From Cyclobacteriaceae bacterium (GTDB taxonomy: Bacteria; Bacteroidota; Bacteroidia; Cytophagales; Cyclobacteriaceae), in contig JAIBBC010000001.1 in the NCBI GenBank assembly GCA_019694875.1, positions 868,001 through 932,000 of the forward strand: a stretch of DNA of 64,000 nt. Reading direction: 5' to 3'. The notes under the pieces are model-generated. The model was not told the DNA's origin and searched no databases. It saw nothing but the letters and a program-made list of their open reading frames with translations. The position numbers were made by a program, and so were the translations under genes. Below, in pieces: positions 35,570 through 44,844 of the stretch; within the stretch, counting starts at the first letter, position 1; each line of letters starts with the position of its first letter.

Positions 35570-37476
35570 TTGATCAACGAAACACTAATGATCTTGTCGC
35601 CTACCTCAATCTGGTGAACCACATCCATTCCTGCTTCGGTAACGGCAAAAATCGAATAGCGCCCGTCAAGGTGTGGAGTGGGGGAATGCGTAATAAACCA
35701 TTGCGTTCCTTCAGTGTCTTTACCGGCAGAGGCCATTCCAACAGAGCCTTCGGTATAATGTCTTTCCGAAAATTCCGAACGGATTGAATAGTCTTCACTG
35801 CCCCACCCGTCTCCGCGGTTGCATCCACCCTGGATAACAAAGTTTGGCACCACCCGATGGAAGTTTTTGCCATCAAAGTATTTACTGGTGGTAAGCTGAA
35901 CAAAGTTTGCCACTGAACCCGGGGCCTCCTCAACCAACAGCCGGAGGGTAATGTCACCTTTTTCAGTTTTTATCAAAACGCGCTGATCCTTTGGAATGCC
36001 TTTAACGAGTTCCCAGTTGATCGGGTGATTGAATTCATTCTTCACCGGATCGGCCGCCTTTCTCCCTTCAAAGTATGCGAGTGCTGCCTCAAGCGGTTGC
36101 AACGCTTCGTTGTCCTTTGGAAGCGACAGTTTGTTTTTTGCCTCCTTTAAAAAAGTATAGTCGGTTATTATCTCTTTGTATCCGAGCGCAGGATCGGTCA
36201 ATGCATCGGCCACAATACCAATCACTGCCGGGTCGCCCGTTTGGATAGCTTTGATATAGATATTGGCGAAATCTTTTTTCTGCGCAGGATTGAATGCCGG
36301 GTTTCTATTCACGGATACGAGTGCAGTTGCCGCGGTTGATTTAATAACCGGAACAGTCGTCGTTTGCAGTTCATGATCTATGAATGTCACGGCACGGCTG
36401 GATTTCCCCAGTGCAGAAAGCAGCGCAGCTTTTCCATAAACATCCGGTTCTGTTTCGTAGAGATGAGTTATCTCCGTAACAACTGCTTCACTATCCAAGC
36501 CAGAAAGTGAAGCCTCGTATAAGAGGCCCCGAACGCGTTTGTGAGTCGTTGCTTGGGCAAGTGAGGCAATCTCTGCTGCTTGTTCAGCAGAAGCCTTCGC
36601 AAGAATAGCTTCTGCTGCGGTTACTGCTACGTTAACATTTTTGTCTTTCAACGCTTCGTATAATTCTGCCTTTACTTCCGTCTGCGGAAATTCCTGCAAC
36701 GCACGTACGGCTCCGATGCGCACACGATAGTCAGCATCTGCCCGAAGAATCTGTTTTAGTGCATCACGCGATGAAGGCGACTTTATTCTCCGTAAAGCAG
36801 TAGTTACGCATGCGCGAATCCAGGGTGATTTATCATTCTTTGCAGCATCAATTAGTGCTGCTTCGGCAAAATCGAACTGCCGGGCACCGCGCATAAAAAA
36901 ATTAGCCGCAGCCAATCGGGTTTGCAGGCCATATGCGGGTTTCAGGAAACCGATGGCCTTTAAAGCTATTGTTGAATCAGCTTTGTTTCGCAACCCAAGT
37001 CGGTAATATGCCCACGCAAGTCCTTCGCTGATCAAAGAATCTTTTACCGGTAACGTGAGTTGATCGACATCTCCGCCCATAAAAGTCTTTCCGCACGACT
37101 CAAGAATGTGTCGCAGAACAACCGGATTTTTCTCTTCCTGAAGCGCCTTCCACAATGCAGCTGCCGCGGGCTTAACTGCTATTTGTCCAAGTGCGATTGC
37201 TGCTTCTTTTCGTACTTCAGCTTCCTTGTCAAACCGCAACACTTCTAAAAGCGGATCAACACTTAGCGTATCCTGAACGGAAGCAAAAGCCAGCACCGCT
37301 TCCTTGCGGTATTCCGGATTAGCATGTTTAAAAAACAAATGGAGGCTGTCCGCCTGTCTTCGGTCCTGAAACTCAGCAATTCTTATCAAGATTGGATCCG
37401 CGAATTTGTTTGTAGGTGTGTTGGTGCAGGCTGCGAGTGTGCCTGCAACAATTATCAATGCAATAGTAATTCTCAT
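35566..37476 (-). CDS. Lipoprotein with HEAT repeats fused to a cyclophilin-type peptidyl-prolyl isomerase
   Basis: The protein is 636 residues from the ATG at 37476 (MRITIALIIVAGTLAAC), with a lipoprotein signal placing the lipidated cysteine near residue 17. Residues about 50-460 are HEAT/PBS-type helical repeats (for example LLEVLRFDKEAEVRKEAAIALGQI). Residues about 485-636 are a cyclophilin: VLIKTEKGDITLRLLVEEAPGSVANF, FHRVVPNFVIQGG with the catalytic arginine, GSVGMASAGKDTEGTQWFIT and RYSIFAVTEAG. It should sit in the periplasm, anchored in a membrane, with the repeats recruiting clients for proline isomerisation. Partners are unknown. Confidence 0.87.
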   Translation of the reverse strand: MRITIALIIVAGTLAACTNTPTNKFADPILIRIAEFQDRRQADSLHLFFKHANPEYRKEAVLAFASVQDTLSVDPLLEVLRFDKEAEVRKEAAIALGQIAVKPAAAALWKALQEEKNPVVLRHILESCGKTFMGGDVDQLTLPVKDSLISEGLAWAYYRLGLRNKADSTIALKAIGFLKPAYGLQTRLAAANFFMRGARQFDFAEAALIDAAKNDKSPWIRACVTTALRRIKSPSSRDALKQILRADADYRVRIGAVRALQEFPQTEVKAELYEALKDKNVNVAVTAAEAILAKASAEQAAEIASLAQATTHKRVRGLLYEASLSGLDSEAVVTEITHLYETEPDVYGKAALLSALGKSSRAVTFIDHELQTTTVPVIKSTAATALVSVNRNPAFNPAQKKDFANIYIKAIQTGDPAVIGIVADALTDPALGYKEIITDYTFLKEAKNKLSLPKDNEALQPLEAALAYFEGRKAADPVKNEFNHPINWELVKGIPKDQRVLIKTEKGDITLRLLVEEAPGSVANFVQLTTSKYFDGKNFHRVVPNFVIQGGCNRGDGWGSEDYSIRSEFSERHYTEGSVGMASAGKDTEGTQWFITHSPTPHLDGRYSIFAVTEAGMDVVHQIEVGDKIISVSLIK

Positions 37477-37478
37477 GG

Positions 37479-37853
37479 TCAAATAGAAGAGATAGAAGCC
37501 TTAGCGACTACATCATCAAATTCAATTCCCGAAACCTTGATGCAATAAAGCAACAGGCGAACTTCTTTTACATGAACCCGTCCGTCCACCTCTGACATTT
37601 TATACAGAATCACGAACGCCCGGAGTTTTTCTTCATCTGTACACCGGTTCATGTATTCGATGCCGGTTTGATAAATCTCCCGACCGCGCTTGGTACGAAT
37701 CGCTTCCTTAAATTCGTCAAAGATACTTTCGGAAATTCCTTCTTTACTTTTTATTGAATTGAGAGCCTGAGTTTCATTTTCATCAACAACACCATCCGCA
37801 CTCATTAGCAAATGAACCAGATAGAGTAAGCCAAGCTGATAGTTCCTGTTCAT
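37479..37853 (-). CDS. TerB-like protein
   Basis: This 124-residue all-helical acidic protein has TerB-type internal repetition: LLYLVHLLMSADGVVDENETQALNSI in the first half and LRAFVILYKMSEVDGRVHVKEVRLLLYCI in the second, each with an Asp-Gly metal-loop-like turn. There is no signal peptide. Its TGA sits 2 bases ahead of the HEAT-cyclophilin ATG, so the two are likely to be co-transcribed. The TerB domain binds divalent cations in characterised members; the role here is unknown. Confidence 0.82.
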   Translation of the reverse strand: MNRNYQLGLLYLVHLLMSADGVVDENETQALNSIKSKEGISESIFDEFKEAIRTKRGREIYQTGIEYMNRCTDEEKLRAFVILYKMSEVDGRVHVKEVRLLLYCIKVSGIEFDDVVAKASISSI

Positions 37854-37904
37854 GGACTGGAGGGATTTATGTCCCTAAATATAAAGAAAGGATTGAATGA
37901 TGTT

Positions 37905-40013
37905 TCAGGATAACAACTGAAACACGGCAAAAGAGGAAATATATGCCAGGGCCGACATGTAGGCCAGCTGCAGAAGCGGCCATTTCCATCCTTTGGTTTC
38001 ACGGTAAACGATGGCCAGCGTGCTCATACACTGCATGGCAAACGTGTAGAACACCAGAAAAGAGAACGCAGTAGCCGGAGTAAACCTTGGCCCTCCGGTA
38101 TCCGGATTGATTTCTTCGCGCATTCGGTCTTTGATAGTCTGATCGTCATCGCTGCCGATGCTATAAATGGTGGCTACGGTTCCTACAAAAACCTCACGCG
38201 CTGCAAAAGAGGTGATAAGTGCAATCCCGATTTTCCAGTCGAAACCCAATGGCTTGATTACCGGCTCAATTCCCTTCCCGATAATTCCGGCATAAGAATG
38301 CTCAAGCTTGTAGGCTGCCACACGGTTTTCGAGTCCCTCTTCGGTGAGGCGGAGATTGGCTGATTCGATCAAAACATGTTCACGGGCTTTTTCAAATTTC
38401 TCGCCCGGGCCATAACTCGCCAGTACCCACAACACAATTGAAATAGCCAAAATTACCTTACCCGCTTCAAATACAAACGTCTTTGTCTTTTCAACAATGG
38501 TATAACCGATGTTCGACCACTTCGGCCAGCGGTATGCCGGTAACTCCATGAGCAGGTAGCTTCTCTCCTTTACACGAACCAGGTATTTCATAACCAATGC
38601 CGTGAGCATGGCAGCGGCAAATCCTAAAAGATACAGACCCATCAGGGCAAGTCCCTGCAAACTGAATAATCCGATTACTGATTTATCGGGCACGACAAGT
38701 GCAACCAGAATTGTAAACACGGGCAATCGTGCGGAGCAACTCATCAGCGGAGTTACAAAAATGGTTATGGTCCTTTCTTTCCAGTTGTCGATGGTACGTG
38801 TTGCCATGATAGCCGGAATGGCACACGCTACACCCGACATGAGCGGAACAATGCTTTTCCCATTCAATCCGAATTTGCGCATGATCTTGTCCATCAGGAA
38901 AACCACGCGCGCCATATATCCTGATTCCTCCAGAAGTGCAATGAAAGCAAACAGGATTGCGATTTGCGGTACGAAGATTACGATACCTCCAATTCCCGGT
39001 ATGATGCCTTCGGTAAGCAACCGCGTAAGCATACTGCTTGGCAAAAGCTGGCCGAAATAGTGGCTTATTCCCGCAAAAGCCCGGTCAATTAAATCCATCG
39101 GCACCGCGGCCCACGCAAAAATGGATTGAAAGATGAGAAAGAGGACAGCGAAAAAAATCACATATCCCCAAACTTTGTGTGTCAGGATTTTATCAATTGC
39201 CGATGTGTGTTTCTTCCAGGGCAAATCGGCCGCTTTTAAGGTAACGCGATCGAGCAACGTTTGAATGAAGGTGTATCGATGAATAGCTTCCGCACCCTGA
39301 AATTTCCCCGGAAAGAAATCGTATGTCTCGCTTACATTCTGCAGGAACGCACGACCATCAGCGTTTAAGAACTTTAATGATTCAGGCTGTTGCAAAAACT
39401 GGTAGGCTTCATAATCATTATCCAGCTTGAAACGTTCACGCACGTTCTCAACTGCCAGCCTAAGATCTGTATAAATATCAAAGACATTTTTTGCCGGCAA
39501 CTCAACCGGCTTGCTCACAACGTTCTTCAGTTCTTCGATGCCACTTCCTTTTCTGGCATTAATCGGCACGACCGGAATGCCGAGTTCGGACGACAGTGCC
39601 TGCAGATCATAACTGATACCTGCGCGTGCTACCAGGTCCATCATGTTGAGCGCTAAAACTGTCGGTAGCCCTAAGTCGGTTATCTGCGTAAGCAGCAGCA
39701 AGCTTCGTTTAAGATTCGTTGCGTCTGCAATAACCACTACTTTATCCGGGCAAAGAGGAGATGCATGATCCAGCAGAATTTCGCTGACAATGCGTTCGTC
39801 CAGACTGCGCGGATATAAACTATAAATTCCGGGGAGGTCGATGATCTCCGCATTGGTACCATCCGGTAAAACAGAAAATCCCGAACGTTTTTCAACCGTT
39901 ACGCCCGGAAAGTTTCCGATCTTCTGATTCAGGCCCGTAAGATGATTGAACACAGACGACTTCCCGGAGTTGGGATTGCCGACCAATGCAATCTTCAAAC
40001 GTGCAGCAGACAT
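37905..40013 (-). CDS. feoB: Ferrous iron transporter FeoB
   Basis: This 702-residue membrane protein has an N-terminal GTPase domain with G1 ALVGNPNSGKSSVFN, G3 DLPGIYSLYP and G4 ALNMMD. A helical spacer follows and then two Gate regions with about eight membrane helices, including LTEGIIPGIGGIVIFVPQIAIL and LMSGVACAIPAIMATRTI. The cysteines in VACAIPA and LMSCSARLPVF are the conserved ones. It imports Fe(II). Its ATG shares one base with the feoA TAA (TAATG), so FeoA and FeoB are coupled. Confidence 0.97.
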   Translation of the reverse strand: MSAARLKIALVGNPNSGKSSVFNHLTGLNQKIGNFPGVTVEKRSGFSVLPDGTNAEIIDLPGIYSLYPRSLDERIVSEILLDHASPLCPDKVVVIADATNLKRSLLLLTQITDLGLPTVLALNMMDLVARAGISYDLQALSSELGIPVVPINARKGSGIEELKNVVSKPVELPAKNVFDIYTDLRLAVENVRERFKLDNDYEAYQFLQQPESLKFLNADGRAFLQNVSETYDFFPGKFQGAEAIHRYTFIQTLLDRVTLKAADLPWKKHTSAIDKILTHKVWGYVIFFAVLFLIFQSIFAWAAVPMDLIDRAFAGISHYFGQLLPSSMLTRLLTEGIIPGIGGIVIFVPQIAILFAFIALLEESGYMARVVFLMDKIMRKFGLNGKSIVPLMSGVACAIPAIMATRTIDNWKERTITIFVTPLMSCSARLPVFTILVALVVPDKSVIGLFSLQGLALMGLYLLGFAAAMLTALVMKYLVRVKERSYLLMELPAYRWPKWSNIGYTIVEKTKTFVFEAGKVILAISIVLWVLASYGPGEKFEKAREHVLIESANLRLTEEGLENRVAAYKLEHSYAGIIGKGIEPVIKPLGFDWKIGIALITSFAAREVFVGTVATIYSIGSDDDQTIKDRMREEINPDTGGPRFTPATAFSFLVFYTFAMQCMSTLAIVYRETKGWKWPLLQLAYMSALAYISSFAVFQLLS

Positions 40014-40246
40014 TAATTCAGAATTGAGATTGTTGCCGCCTCCTCCAGGCGAAGTGAAAGTTCATACCCGAGCACACTGATACAGATCGGGTCACCCAGC
40101 GGGGCAGTGAAATTAAATCTTACCGGAGCACCTGGCAGGCAGCCCATTTCTAACAGTTTAACAGACAAAACTTCGTCACTGAAGCCTGAGATGATTGCGA
40201 TCTCACCCGGCTTCATTTGCGCTACGTTTTTGGCTGTTTCCTGCAC
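40013..40246 (-). CDS. feoA: Ferrous iron transport protein FeoA
   Basis: This 77-residue cytoplasmic protein starts at GTG. It has the SH3-like FeoA fold: MKPGEIAIISGFSDEVLSVKLLEMGCLPGAPVRFNFTAPLGDPICISVLGYELSLRLEEA, with the LLEMGCLPG and GDPICISVLGYELSLR signatures. It supports FeoB activity. A two-element promoter lies 20 bases upstream and overlaps the start of a small gene on the other strand. Expression is probably iron-regulated, but no Fur box is identified with confidence. Confidence 0.92.
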   Translation of the reverse strand: MQETAKNVAQMKPGEIAIISGFSDEVLSVKLLEMGCLPGAPVRFNFTAPLGDPICISVLGYELSLRLEEAATISILN

Positions 40247-40266
40247 TTATTTAGATTAATTTCAAA

Positions 40267-40297
40267 CAAAGATATGGGCCGGGTTACTGGAATCCAA
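40267..40297 (-). promoter_or_regulatory. Bacteroidota sigma-A promoter for feoAB
   Basis: On the minus strand TATCTTTG (40267-40274) matches the -7 consensus, with a TTG (40295-40297) as -33 element 20 bases further upstream. The -33 element touches the ATG of the opposing 56-residue gene. The transcript should begin near 40260, about 14 bases ahead of the feoA GTG. Confidence 0.6.
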
Positions 40298-40467
40298 TGA
40301 TTTTGGTCAGTAGCTTGGCACCATTGAAAAAGAAAAGTCAAAAAAATCTCAAGCCAAAAGCGAAAGAAAAAAAACAGCCTCCCGTGAAGGAGGCTGAAAA
40401 AGATGAGTCTTTTGATTTTGGTGGAATTCCGGACAGAAATCTTAAAAAGAATCTGGGATGCGGATAA
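40297..40467 (+). CDS. Conserved small protein ending LKKNLGCG
   Basis: This is a 56-codon gene from ATG 40297 to TAA 40467. A TTG at 40315 (reading M-APLKKKSQKNLKP) is an alternative, perhaps better, start. The N-terminal half is lysine-rich and low in complexity. The end is a compact motif: FDFGGIPDRNLKKNLGCG. From memory, short Bacteroidota proteins share this tail, including the cysteine. The function is unknown. It ends one base before the convergent S41 protease gene, and that gene's terminator lies inside it on the other strand. Confidence 0.65.
   Translation: MILVSSLAPLKKKSQKNLKPKAKEKKQPPVKEAEKDESFDFGGIPDRNLKKNLGCG
40367..40396 (-). terminator. Intrinsic terminator of the S41 protease gene
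   Basis: On the minus strand an 8-base stem (CAGCCTCC at 40375-40382 with GGAGGCTG at 40389-40396, loop CGTGAA) is followed by eight U residues. It lies about 70 bases beyond the protease stop and wholly within the opposing 56-codon gene. Confidence 0.88.
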
Positions 40468-40468
40468 T

Positions 40469-41905
40469 CTATTCTACCAACGATGATTTGATTGCTCCGG
40501 CTACCCGTTCATCGTCAATGACGAGGTTATAACTGCCGCGTTTAAAGTCGGCCGATGTCCCGATGGAAATTCGTTCACGCGAACGCGCTGTGCTTTTTTG
40601 TCGGGTACCACCACCGCCTGTAATGTGATCAATCGCCAGGCTTAACAACTCCTCGCTTTCATCGCCAAGAGGCTTCAACAGCAGGCTATTGTCTTCATCA
40701 ACAATATCCGGAAAAAAACCCTCGCTGTAGTTCGACTCGTTTGCGCTGTTGTACGATTTGACAACGATCGGTTGCATACCCCATTTGTTTTTTGGATCGT
40801 CTTCTTCATAAATGGAAATCGATCCCACATTTTTTCCGATCGTGGTATCACCTACAATGAATACATCCATCGTTGGTTTGAGTCCGTTGATCAGAAGTTC
40901 GCTGGCTGATGCTGTTCGTGAGCTGGTCAACACATAAACCCGGCTGTTGTTTAGCAGGGAGCCAACGTTTTGACTTTTGGTAGTAAACTTTCTGATCAAT
41001 ACATCTGCGCCATATTGACTTACCAATGCAGCGGAAAGATCGTTGTTATAACTTCTCTTGGTAAAAACCGTTGTTGCGTCAACGTTATCCCCGATTAGGC
41101 TGGCCAGGTTAACGGTGGCTCCTTCAGCTCCTCCACTATTGTAACGCAAGTCGACAATCAAATCTGTAATTCCCTGTGTTTTAAAGTTTGAAAATACAGC
41201 ATCCATCTCGTCATTGTATTGCGTACTGCTTGATGTTGGGCCGGTGGCGAAGAAATTATATACATAGTACCCGATCTTATGCCCGTTCTCTGTTTCAATA
41301 ATTTTGCTCATGAAGTTCGGGTTTTCGGCAAATTCAGCGGTATTCAGTGAAAGTGTGCCTTTGTCAACATTCCCTTCTGCTGTGGGCCTGAAATACTCTA
41401 TCGTATGATTTTCACTCATGGCACCAAGCAGGGTTTGATAGTTTGAAAGTGTCATCAGTGTTCCGTTGATGTGTGTAATAACATCACCGCGTTGTAGGTC
41501 TTTATTTTCGGTATCGACTAACGACCCCTCTTTAATGTACATCACCTGTGCAACTACATTTTGAGTACCCTCGAGGTAAAGCTTGAATTCGTATCCGGCT
41601 TCCTTGTTCACACCTTGCAGGGAATTTAACAACTCAACATAATTCTCCTGAATCCAGGAGAAGCGATCCTGATCTGATAACAAGGCTTCAAAAAATTTAT
41701 TGGGATCTTGGGACTTGCCGGGTGGCTTGGGTAGATCAAGATTCCACAGGTAATACAACTTCATGTTGTCGTATATCCAGTTGTTTACATATCTATTCCC
41801 GCTATCGGCATTATCGTCATCATTACACGCCATGATTCCGGCAAGCGCCACAACAAGAACAGCAGTAAATGCATTTTTAAAAACAGTCATCTTTGCACGT
41901 TTCAT
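40469..41905 (-). CDS. S41-family peptidase, lipoprotein
   Basis: The protein is 478 residues from the ATG at 41905 (a GTG one codon upstream is possible), with a lipoprotein signal (VFKNAFTAVLVVALAGIMAC, cysteine about residue 27). A PDZ-like domain spans about 100-180 (EGSLVDTENKDLQRGDVITHING). The C-terminal-processing-protease core follows: LIVDLRYNSGGAEGA, the nucleophile serine in SSRTASASELL (residues 331-336), and the general-base K358 in GDTTIGKNVGS. It would act in the periplasm or at the cell surface as a serine/lysine endopeptidase. Substrates are unknown. It stands alone with its own terminator. Confidence 0.93.
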   Translation of the reverse strand: MKRAKMTVFKNAFTAVLVVALAGIMACNDDDNADSGNRYVNNWIYDNMKLYYLWNLDLPKPPGKSQDPNKFFEALLSDQDRFSWIQENYVELLNSLQGVNKEAGYEFKLYLEGTQNVVAQVMYIKEGSLVDTENKDLQRGDVITHINGTLMTLSNYQTLLGAMSENHTIEYFRPTAEGNVDKGTLSLNTAEFAENPNFMSKIIETENGHKIGYYVYNFFATGPTSSSTQYNDEMDAVFSNFKTQGITDLIVDLRYNSGGAEGATVNLASLIGDNVDATTVFTKRSYNNDLSAALVSQYGADVLIRKFTTKSQNVGSLLNNSRVYVLTSSRTASASELLINGLKPTMDVFIVGDTTIGKNVGSISIYEEDDPKNKWGMQPIVVKSYNSANESNYSEGFFPDIVDEDNSLLLKPLGDESEELLSLAIDHITGGGGTRQKSTARSRERISIGTSADFKRGSYNLVIDDERVAGAIKSSLVE

Positions 41906-41942
41906 CACCTTCTGTTTAGGTAAAAAGTTTTATCAATTATAC

Positions 41943-44372
41943 TTAAATACTCTCTGTAACAAACACCCGCTTTACACGCTCGCTGGTATTGGTCAGGATT
42001 TCGTAGGGAATGGTCCTGATTTTCGCGGCCAGTTCATCCACACTTAATCCGTGTCCGAAAACAATAACCTCAGCTCCCTCGTTCGCATCAATTCCGGTCA
42101 AATCAACCATGGTCATATCCATACAAACATTTCCGATAACCGGTGCCCTTTTCCCGTTTACCAGCACCTCGCCAACTCCGTTGCTGAAAGCGCGGCTATA
42201 GCCATCGGCATATCCGATAGCGATTGTGCCGATACGCATGTCGTTTATCGCCTTCCCCTTGCGGCCGTAACCCACGGTTTCCCCGGCCTTAACGTCCCTA
42301 ATCTGCGAAATCAATGTTTTTAACGTGTTTACAGGCTTCAAATTGTGCTTTTCGGCAGTAGGATCCACGCCATAAAGGCCTACACCCAGTCGTACCATAT
42401 CGAACTGGTATTCCGGGAAGCGAAGAATTCCGGGGGTATTTAGCACATGCAAAATCGGTCTGTAGCCCAACGATCCCATAAGCCTTGAAGCTGCCATCTT
42501 GAACTCGTTAATCTGCTGGCGCGAAAAATCGTCCAGCGCAGCCTCATCCGAGCCCGATAAATGCGTAAACACTGACGCTACTTTCAGGTTTGAGTTGGCT
42601 TTCAGCAACTGAATCAGTTCTGCTATTTCGTCTACTTCAAATCCAAGCCGGTGCATGCCGGTGTCTATTTTAATGTGCACGTTCCAGGTTCTGCCTTTCA
42701 AAAATGAAATAAACGATTTAAGGATAGCAAAACCGTACAACTCGGGTTCAAGATTGAAGTTGATCATGGCTGAAAATCCTTCTTCCGTTGGATTCATCAC
42801 CATCACCGGAGTTTTGATGTTGTTCTTTCTTAACTCCACACCCTCATCGGCATATGCAACACCCAGATAATCTACTTTATGATATTGCAACAGGTTTGCG
42901 ATCTCAACACTTCCGCTTCCATACGCAAGCGCTTTCACCATAACCATGAGTTTGGTGGCGGGTGCAAGTTTTGACTTGAAGAAATTAAGGTTGTGAATCA
43001 ATGCGCTCAAATCAACTTCCATCACCGTACCATGAACCTTGCGCTGCAACCGGCTTACAATCTGTTCGAATCCAAATGTGCGGGCTCCTTTTATCAGGAT
43101 CACTTCATCGTGAAACAAATCGGCATTGAATGACGCAAGAAACTCGTCTGTTGAACTGTAAAACACAGCTGTTGAAGTGATCTTCTTATGATACTTCGAT
43201 AAAGCTTTTCCAATACCCACAAATTTTGTTACACCACTCGCATTGACAAGCTGTGCAATGCGATCCGTAAGCTGGTTTTCGTCCATGCCCGACTGAAGTA
43301 TGTCGGATAAAATGAGCGTCTTATTTTTCTTTTGATTTTGATTCGATAACAGGTCTAAACTTATCTGTAAACCACCCAAATCGTTGTTGTAGGCGTCATC
43401 GATAAGCTGATTTTGGTTGATGCCCTCCTTCAGCTCAAGGCGCATGGGCACGGCCCGGAGTGAACTCAACCCCTGCCGTATTTGGTCAATATCTGTACCC
43501 AGGTAAAGTAAAATTGTCATGCACTGAAATGCATTTTCGACAGATGCTGTATCGGAGAAAGGCAAAAAAACACCAAACTTTTGGCCCTTCCACGATACCT
43601 CAAATCTATCTTCAGCTTTTGCTATCCGGGCATCCGCTTCCGGTGAAAAACCCCAGCTTATCAGCGGAAGATTTGCAGCTTTTAAGTGAGCAAATGCGTT
43701 CGCCTGATCGGCACAGCAAACCAATGCTTCAACGTTTTTAAACAGCCTGATTTTTTCGCTGATTTTCTGATCGCCTGATTGAAAGTTCTCGTCATGCGCA
43801 GTGCCCAGTGTGGTGAATACGCCTATTGTTGGCTTGATGATACGCTGAAGCTTTTCCATTTCGCCTGGCCGTGAAATCCCGGCTTCAAAAATTCCAAGCG
43901 TATGATACGGTTGCAGCTGCCAAACCGAAAGTGGCACACCAACCTGTGAATTATAACTACCCGGATTTTTTACAATTGTGTATTGCGGAGACAACAAATG
44001 ATACAACCATTCTTTCACAATTGTTTTTCCGTTGCTTCCTGTTACTCCTATAACAGGAATGGTAAATCTGTTTCTATGGAACGCTGCTATCTTTTGCAAA
44101 GCATCGGTCGAAGAAGTGACTTGAATGAAATTTGCTTCCGGAAATTTCTTAACATCTACAGCTTCTTCAACAACAAACTGGCGAACACCGTTATAATAGA
44201 GTTGAGGTATGTATGAATGTCCATTATGATTTGCTCCGCGGATAGCGAAGAACAAAGCTCCGTCTCCGGCTCTCGCTTTCCTGCTGTCAATAATCAGCTC
44301 ATCAACATTTCTGTCGACCGATTGCTGGACGATGGTTCCGTTTGTTATTTCTTTGAGTTGAGAAAACTGCAT
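41943..44372 (-). CDS. Bifunctional MurF ligase / alanine racemase
   Basis: This 809-residue fusion has two complete domains. MurF (about 1-435) has GVTGSNGKT (109-117) and SYNSQVGVPLSVW and adds D-Ala-D-Ala to UDP-MurNAc-tripeptide. The alanine racemase (about 440-809) has its PLP lysine in MVMVKALAYGSG, VKIDTGMHRLGF, the catalytic-tyrosine region VGYGRKG, and AIGYADGYSRAF. The fusion links supply of D-alanine to the ligation that consumes D-Ala-D-Ala. It is common in Bacteroidota. A CsaA gene precedes it by one base. Confidence 0.95.
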   Translation of the reverse strand: MQFSQLKEITNGTIVQQSVDRNVDELIIDSRKARAGDGALFFAIRGANHNGHSYIPQLYYNGVRQFVVEEAVDVKKFPEANFIQVTSSTDALQKIAAFHRNRFTIPVIGVTGSNGKTIVKEWLYHLLSPQYTIVKNPGSYNSQVGVPLSVWQLQPYHTLGIFEAGISRPGEMEKLQRIIKPTIGVFTTLGTAHDENFQSGDQKISEKIRLFKNVEALVCCADQANAFAHLKAANLPLISWGFSPEADARIAKAEDRFEVSWKGQKFGVFLPFSDTASVENAFQCMTILLYLGTDIDQIRQGLSSLRAVPMRLELKEGINQNQLIDDAYNNDLGGLQISLDLLSNQNQKKNKTLILSDILQSGMDENQLTDRIAQLVNASGVTKFVGIGKALSKYHKKITSTAVFYSSTDEFLASFNADLFHDEVILIKGARTFGFEQIVSRLQRKVHGTVMEVDLSALIHNLNFFKSKLAPATKLMVMVKALAYGSGSVEIANLLQYHKVDYLGVAYADEGVELRKNNIKTPVMVMNPTEEGFSAMINFNLEPELYGFAILKSFISFLKGRTWNVHIKIDTGMHRLGFEVDEIAELIQLLKANSNLKVASVFTHLSGSDEAALDDFSRQQINEFKMAASRLMGSLGYRPILHVLNTPGILRFPEYQFDMVRLGVGLYGVDPTAEKHNLKPVNTLKTLISQIRDVKAGETVGYGRKGKAINDMRIGTIAIGYADGYSRAFSNGVGEVLVNGKRAPVIGNVCMDMTMVDLTGIDANEGAEVIVFGHGLSVDELAAKIRTIPYEILTNTSERVKRVFVTESI

Positions 44373-44373
44373 A

Positions 44374-44706
44374 CTAAAACAGACGCGACCCGTTTGCTAC
44401 AGGTCTTTCTATTGAACTTAACACTACCCGATTCTCTTCATCGGGGAAACCCGTAACCAACACTTCTGAAATGAAGTTTGCGATCTGCTTCGGCTCGAAG
44501 TTTACAACACACACAACCTGTCTCCCGACCAGTGTTTCCGGAGTATAGAGCGCGGCAATTTGTGCACTTGATTTTTTGATTCCCAAATCACCCAAATCCA
44601 CCCAAAGCTTGATGGCTGGTTTTTTTGCTTCCGCGAATAATTCTGCCCGGACGATTGTGCCGGCCCGCAGGTCAACTTTGGTAAAATCTGCCCAGGAAAT
44701 GGTCAT
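44374..44706 (-). CDS. csaA: CsaA-type tRNA-binding-domain protein
   Basis: This 110-residue OB-fold protein is homologous to Csa[73 protein letters not shown] is the classic sequence. Family members bind tRNA-like RNA and have chaperone-like activity in B. subtilis. The ATG has no strong upstream signal. It is followed one base after its stop by murF-alr, so it probably leads that transcript. Confidence 0.92.
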   Translation of the reverse strand: MTISWADFTKVDLRAGTIVRAELFAEAKKPAIKLWVDLGDLGIKKSSAQIAALYTPETLVGRQVVCVVNFEPKQIANFISEVLVTGFPDEENRVVLSSIERPVANGSRLF

Positions 44707-44816
44707 AACGAGTAAAATAAGGCGGAAAATATTACTTCAATGGTTAAATATGGTTCATTATAGCCTATCTTTAATTTCCCAAACGAAATTCTGACCTTCT
44801 GTGTAACTATGGAAGT

Positions 44817-44824
44817 TAATTTTG
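44817..44824 (+). promoter_or_regulatory. Bacteroidota -7 box for the 44845 gene
   Basis: TAATTTTG matches TAnnTTTG and lies 20 bases before the ATG at 44845. It is downstream of the in-frame ATG at 44809, which supports the shorter gene. Confidence 0.5.
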
Positions 44825-44844
44825 CGTTTAGGCAACATTACCTG

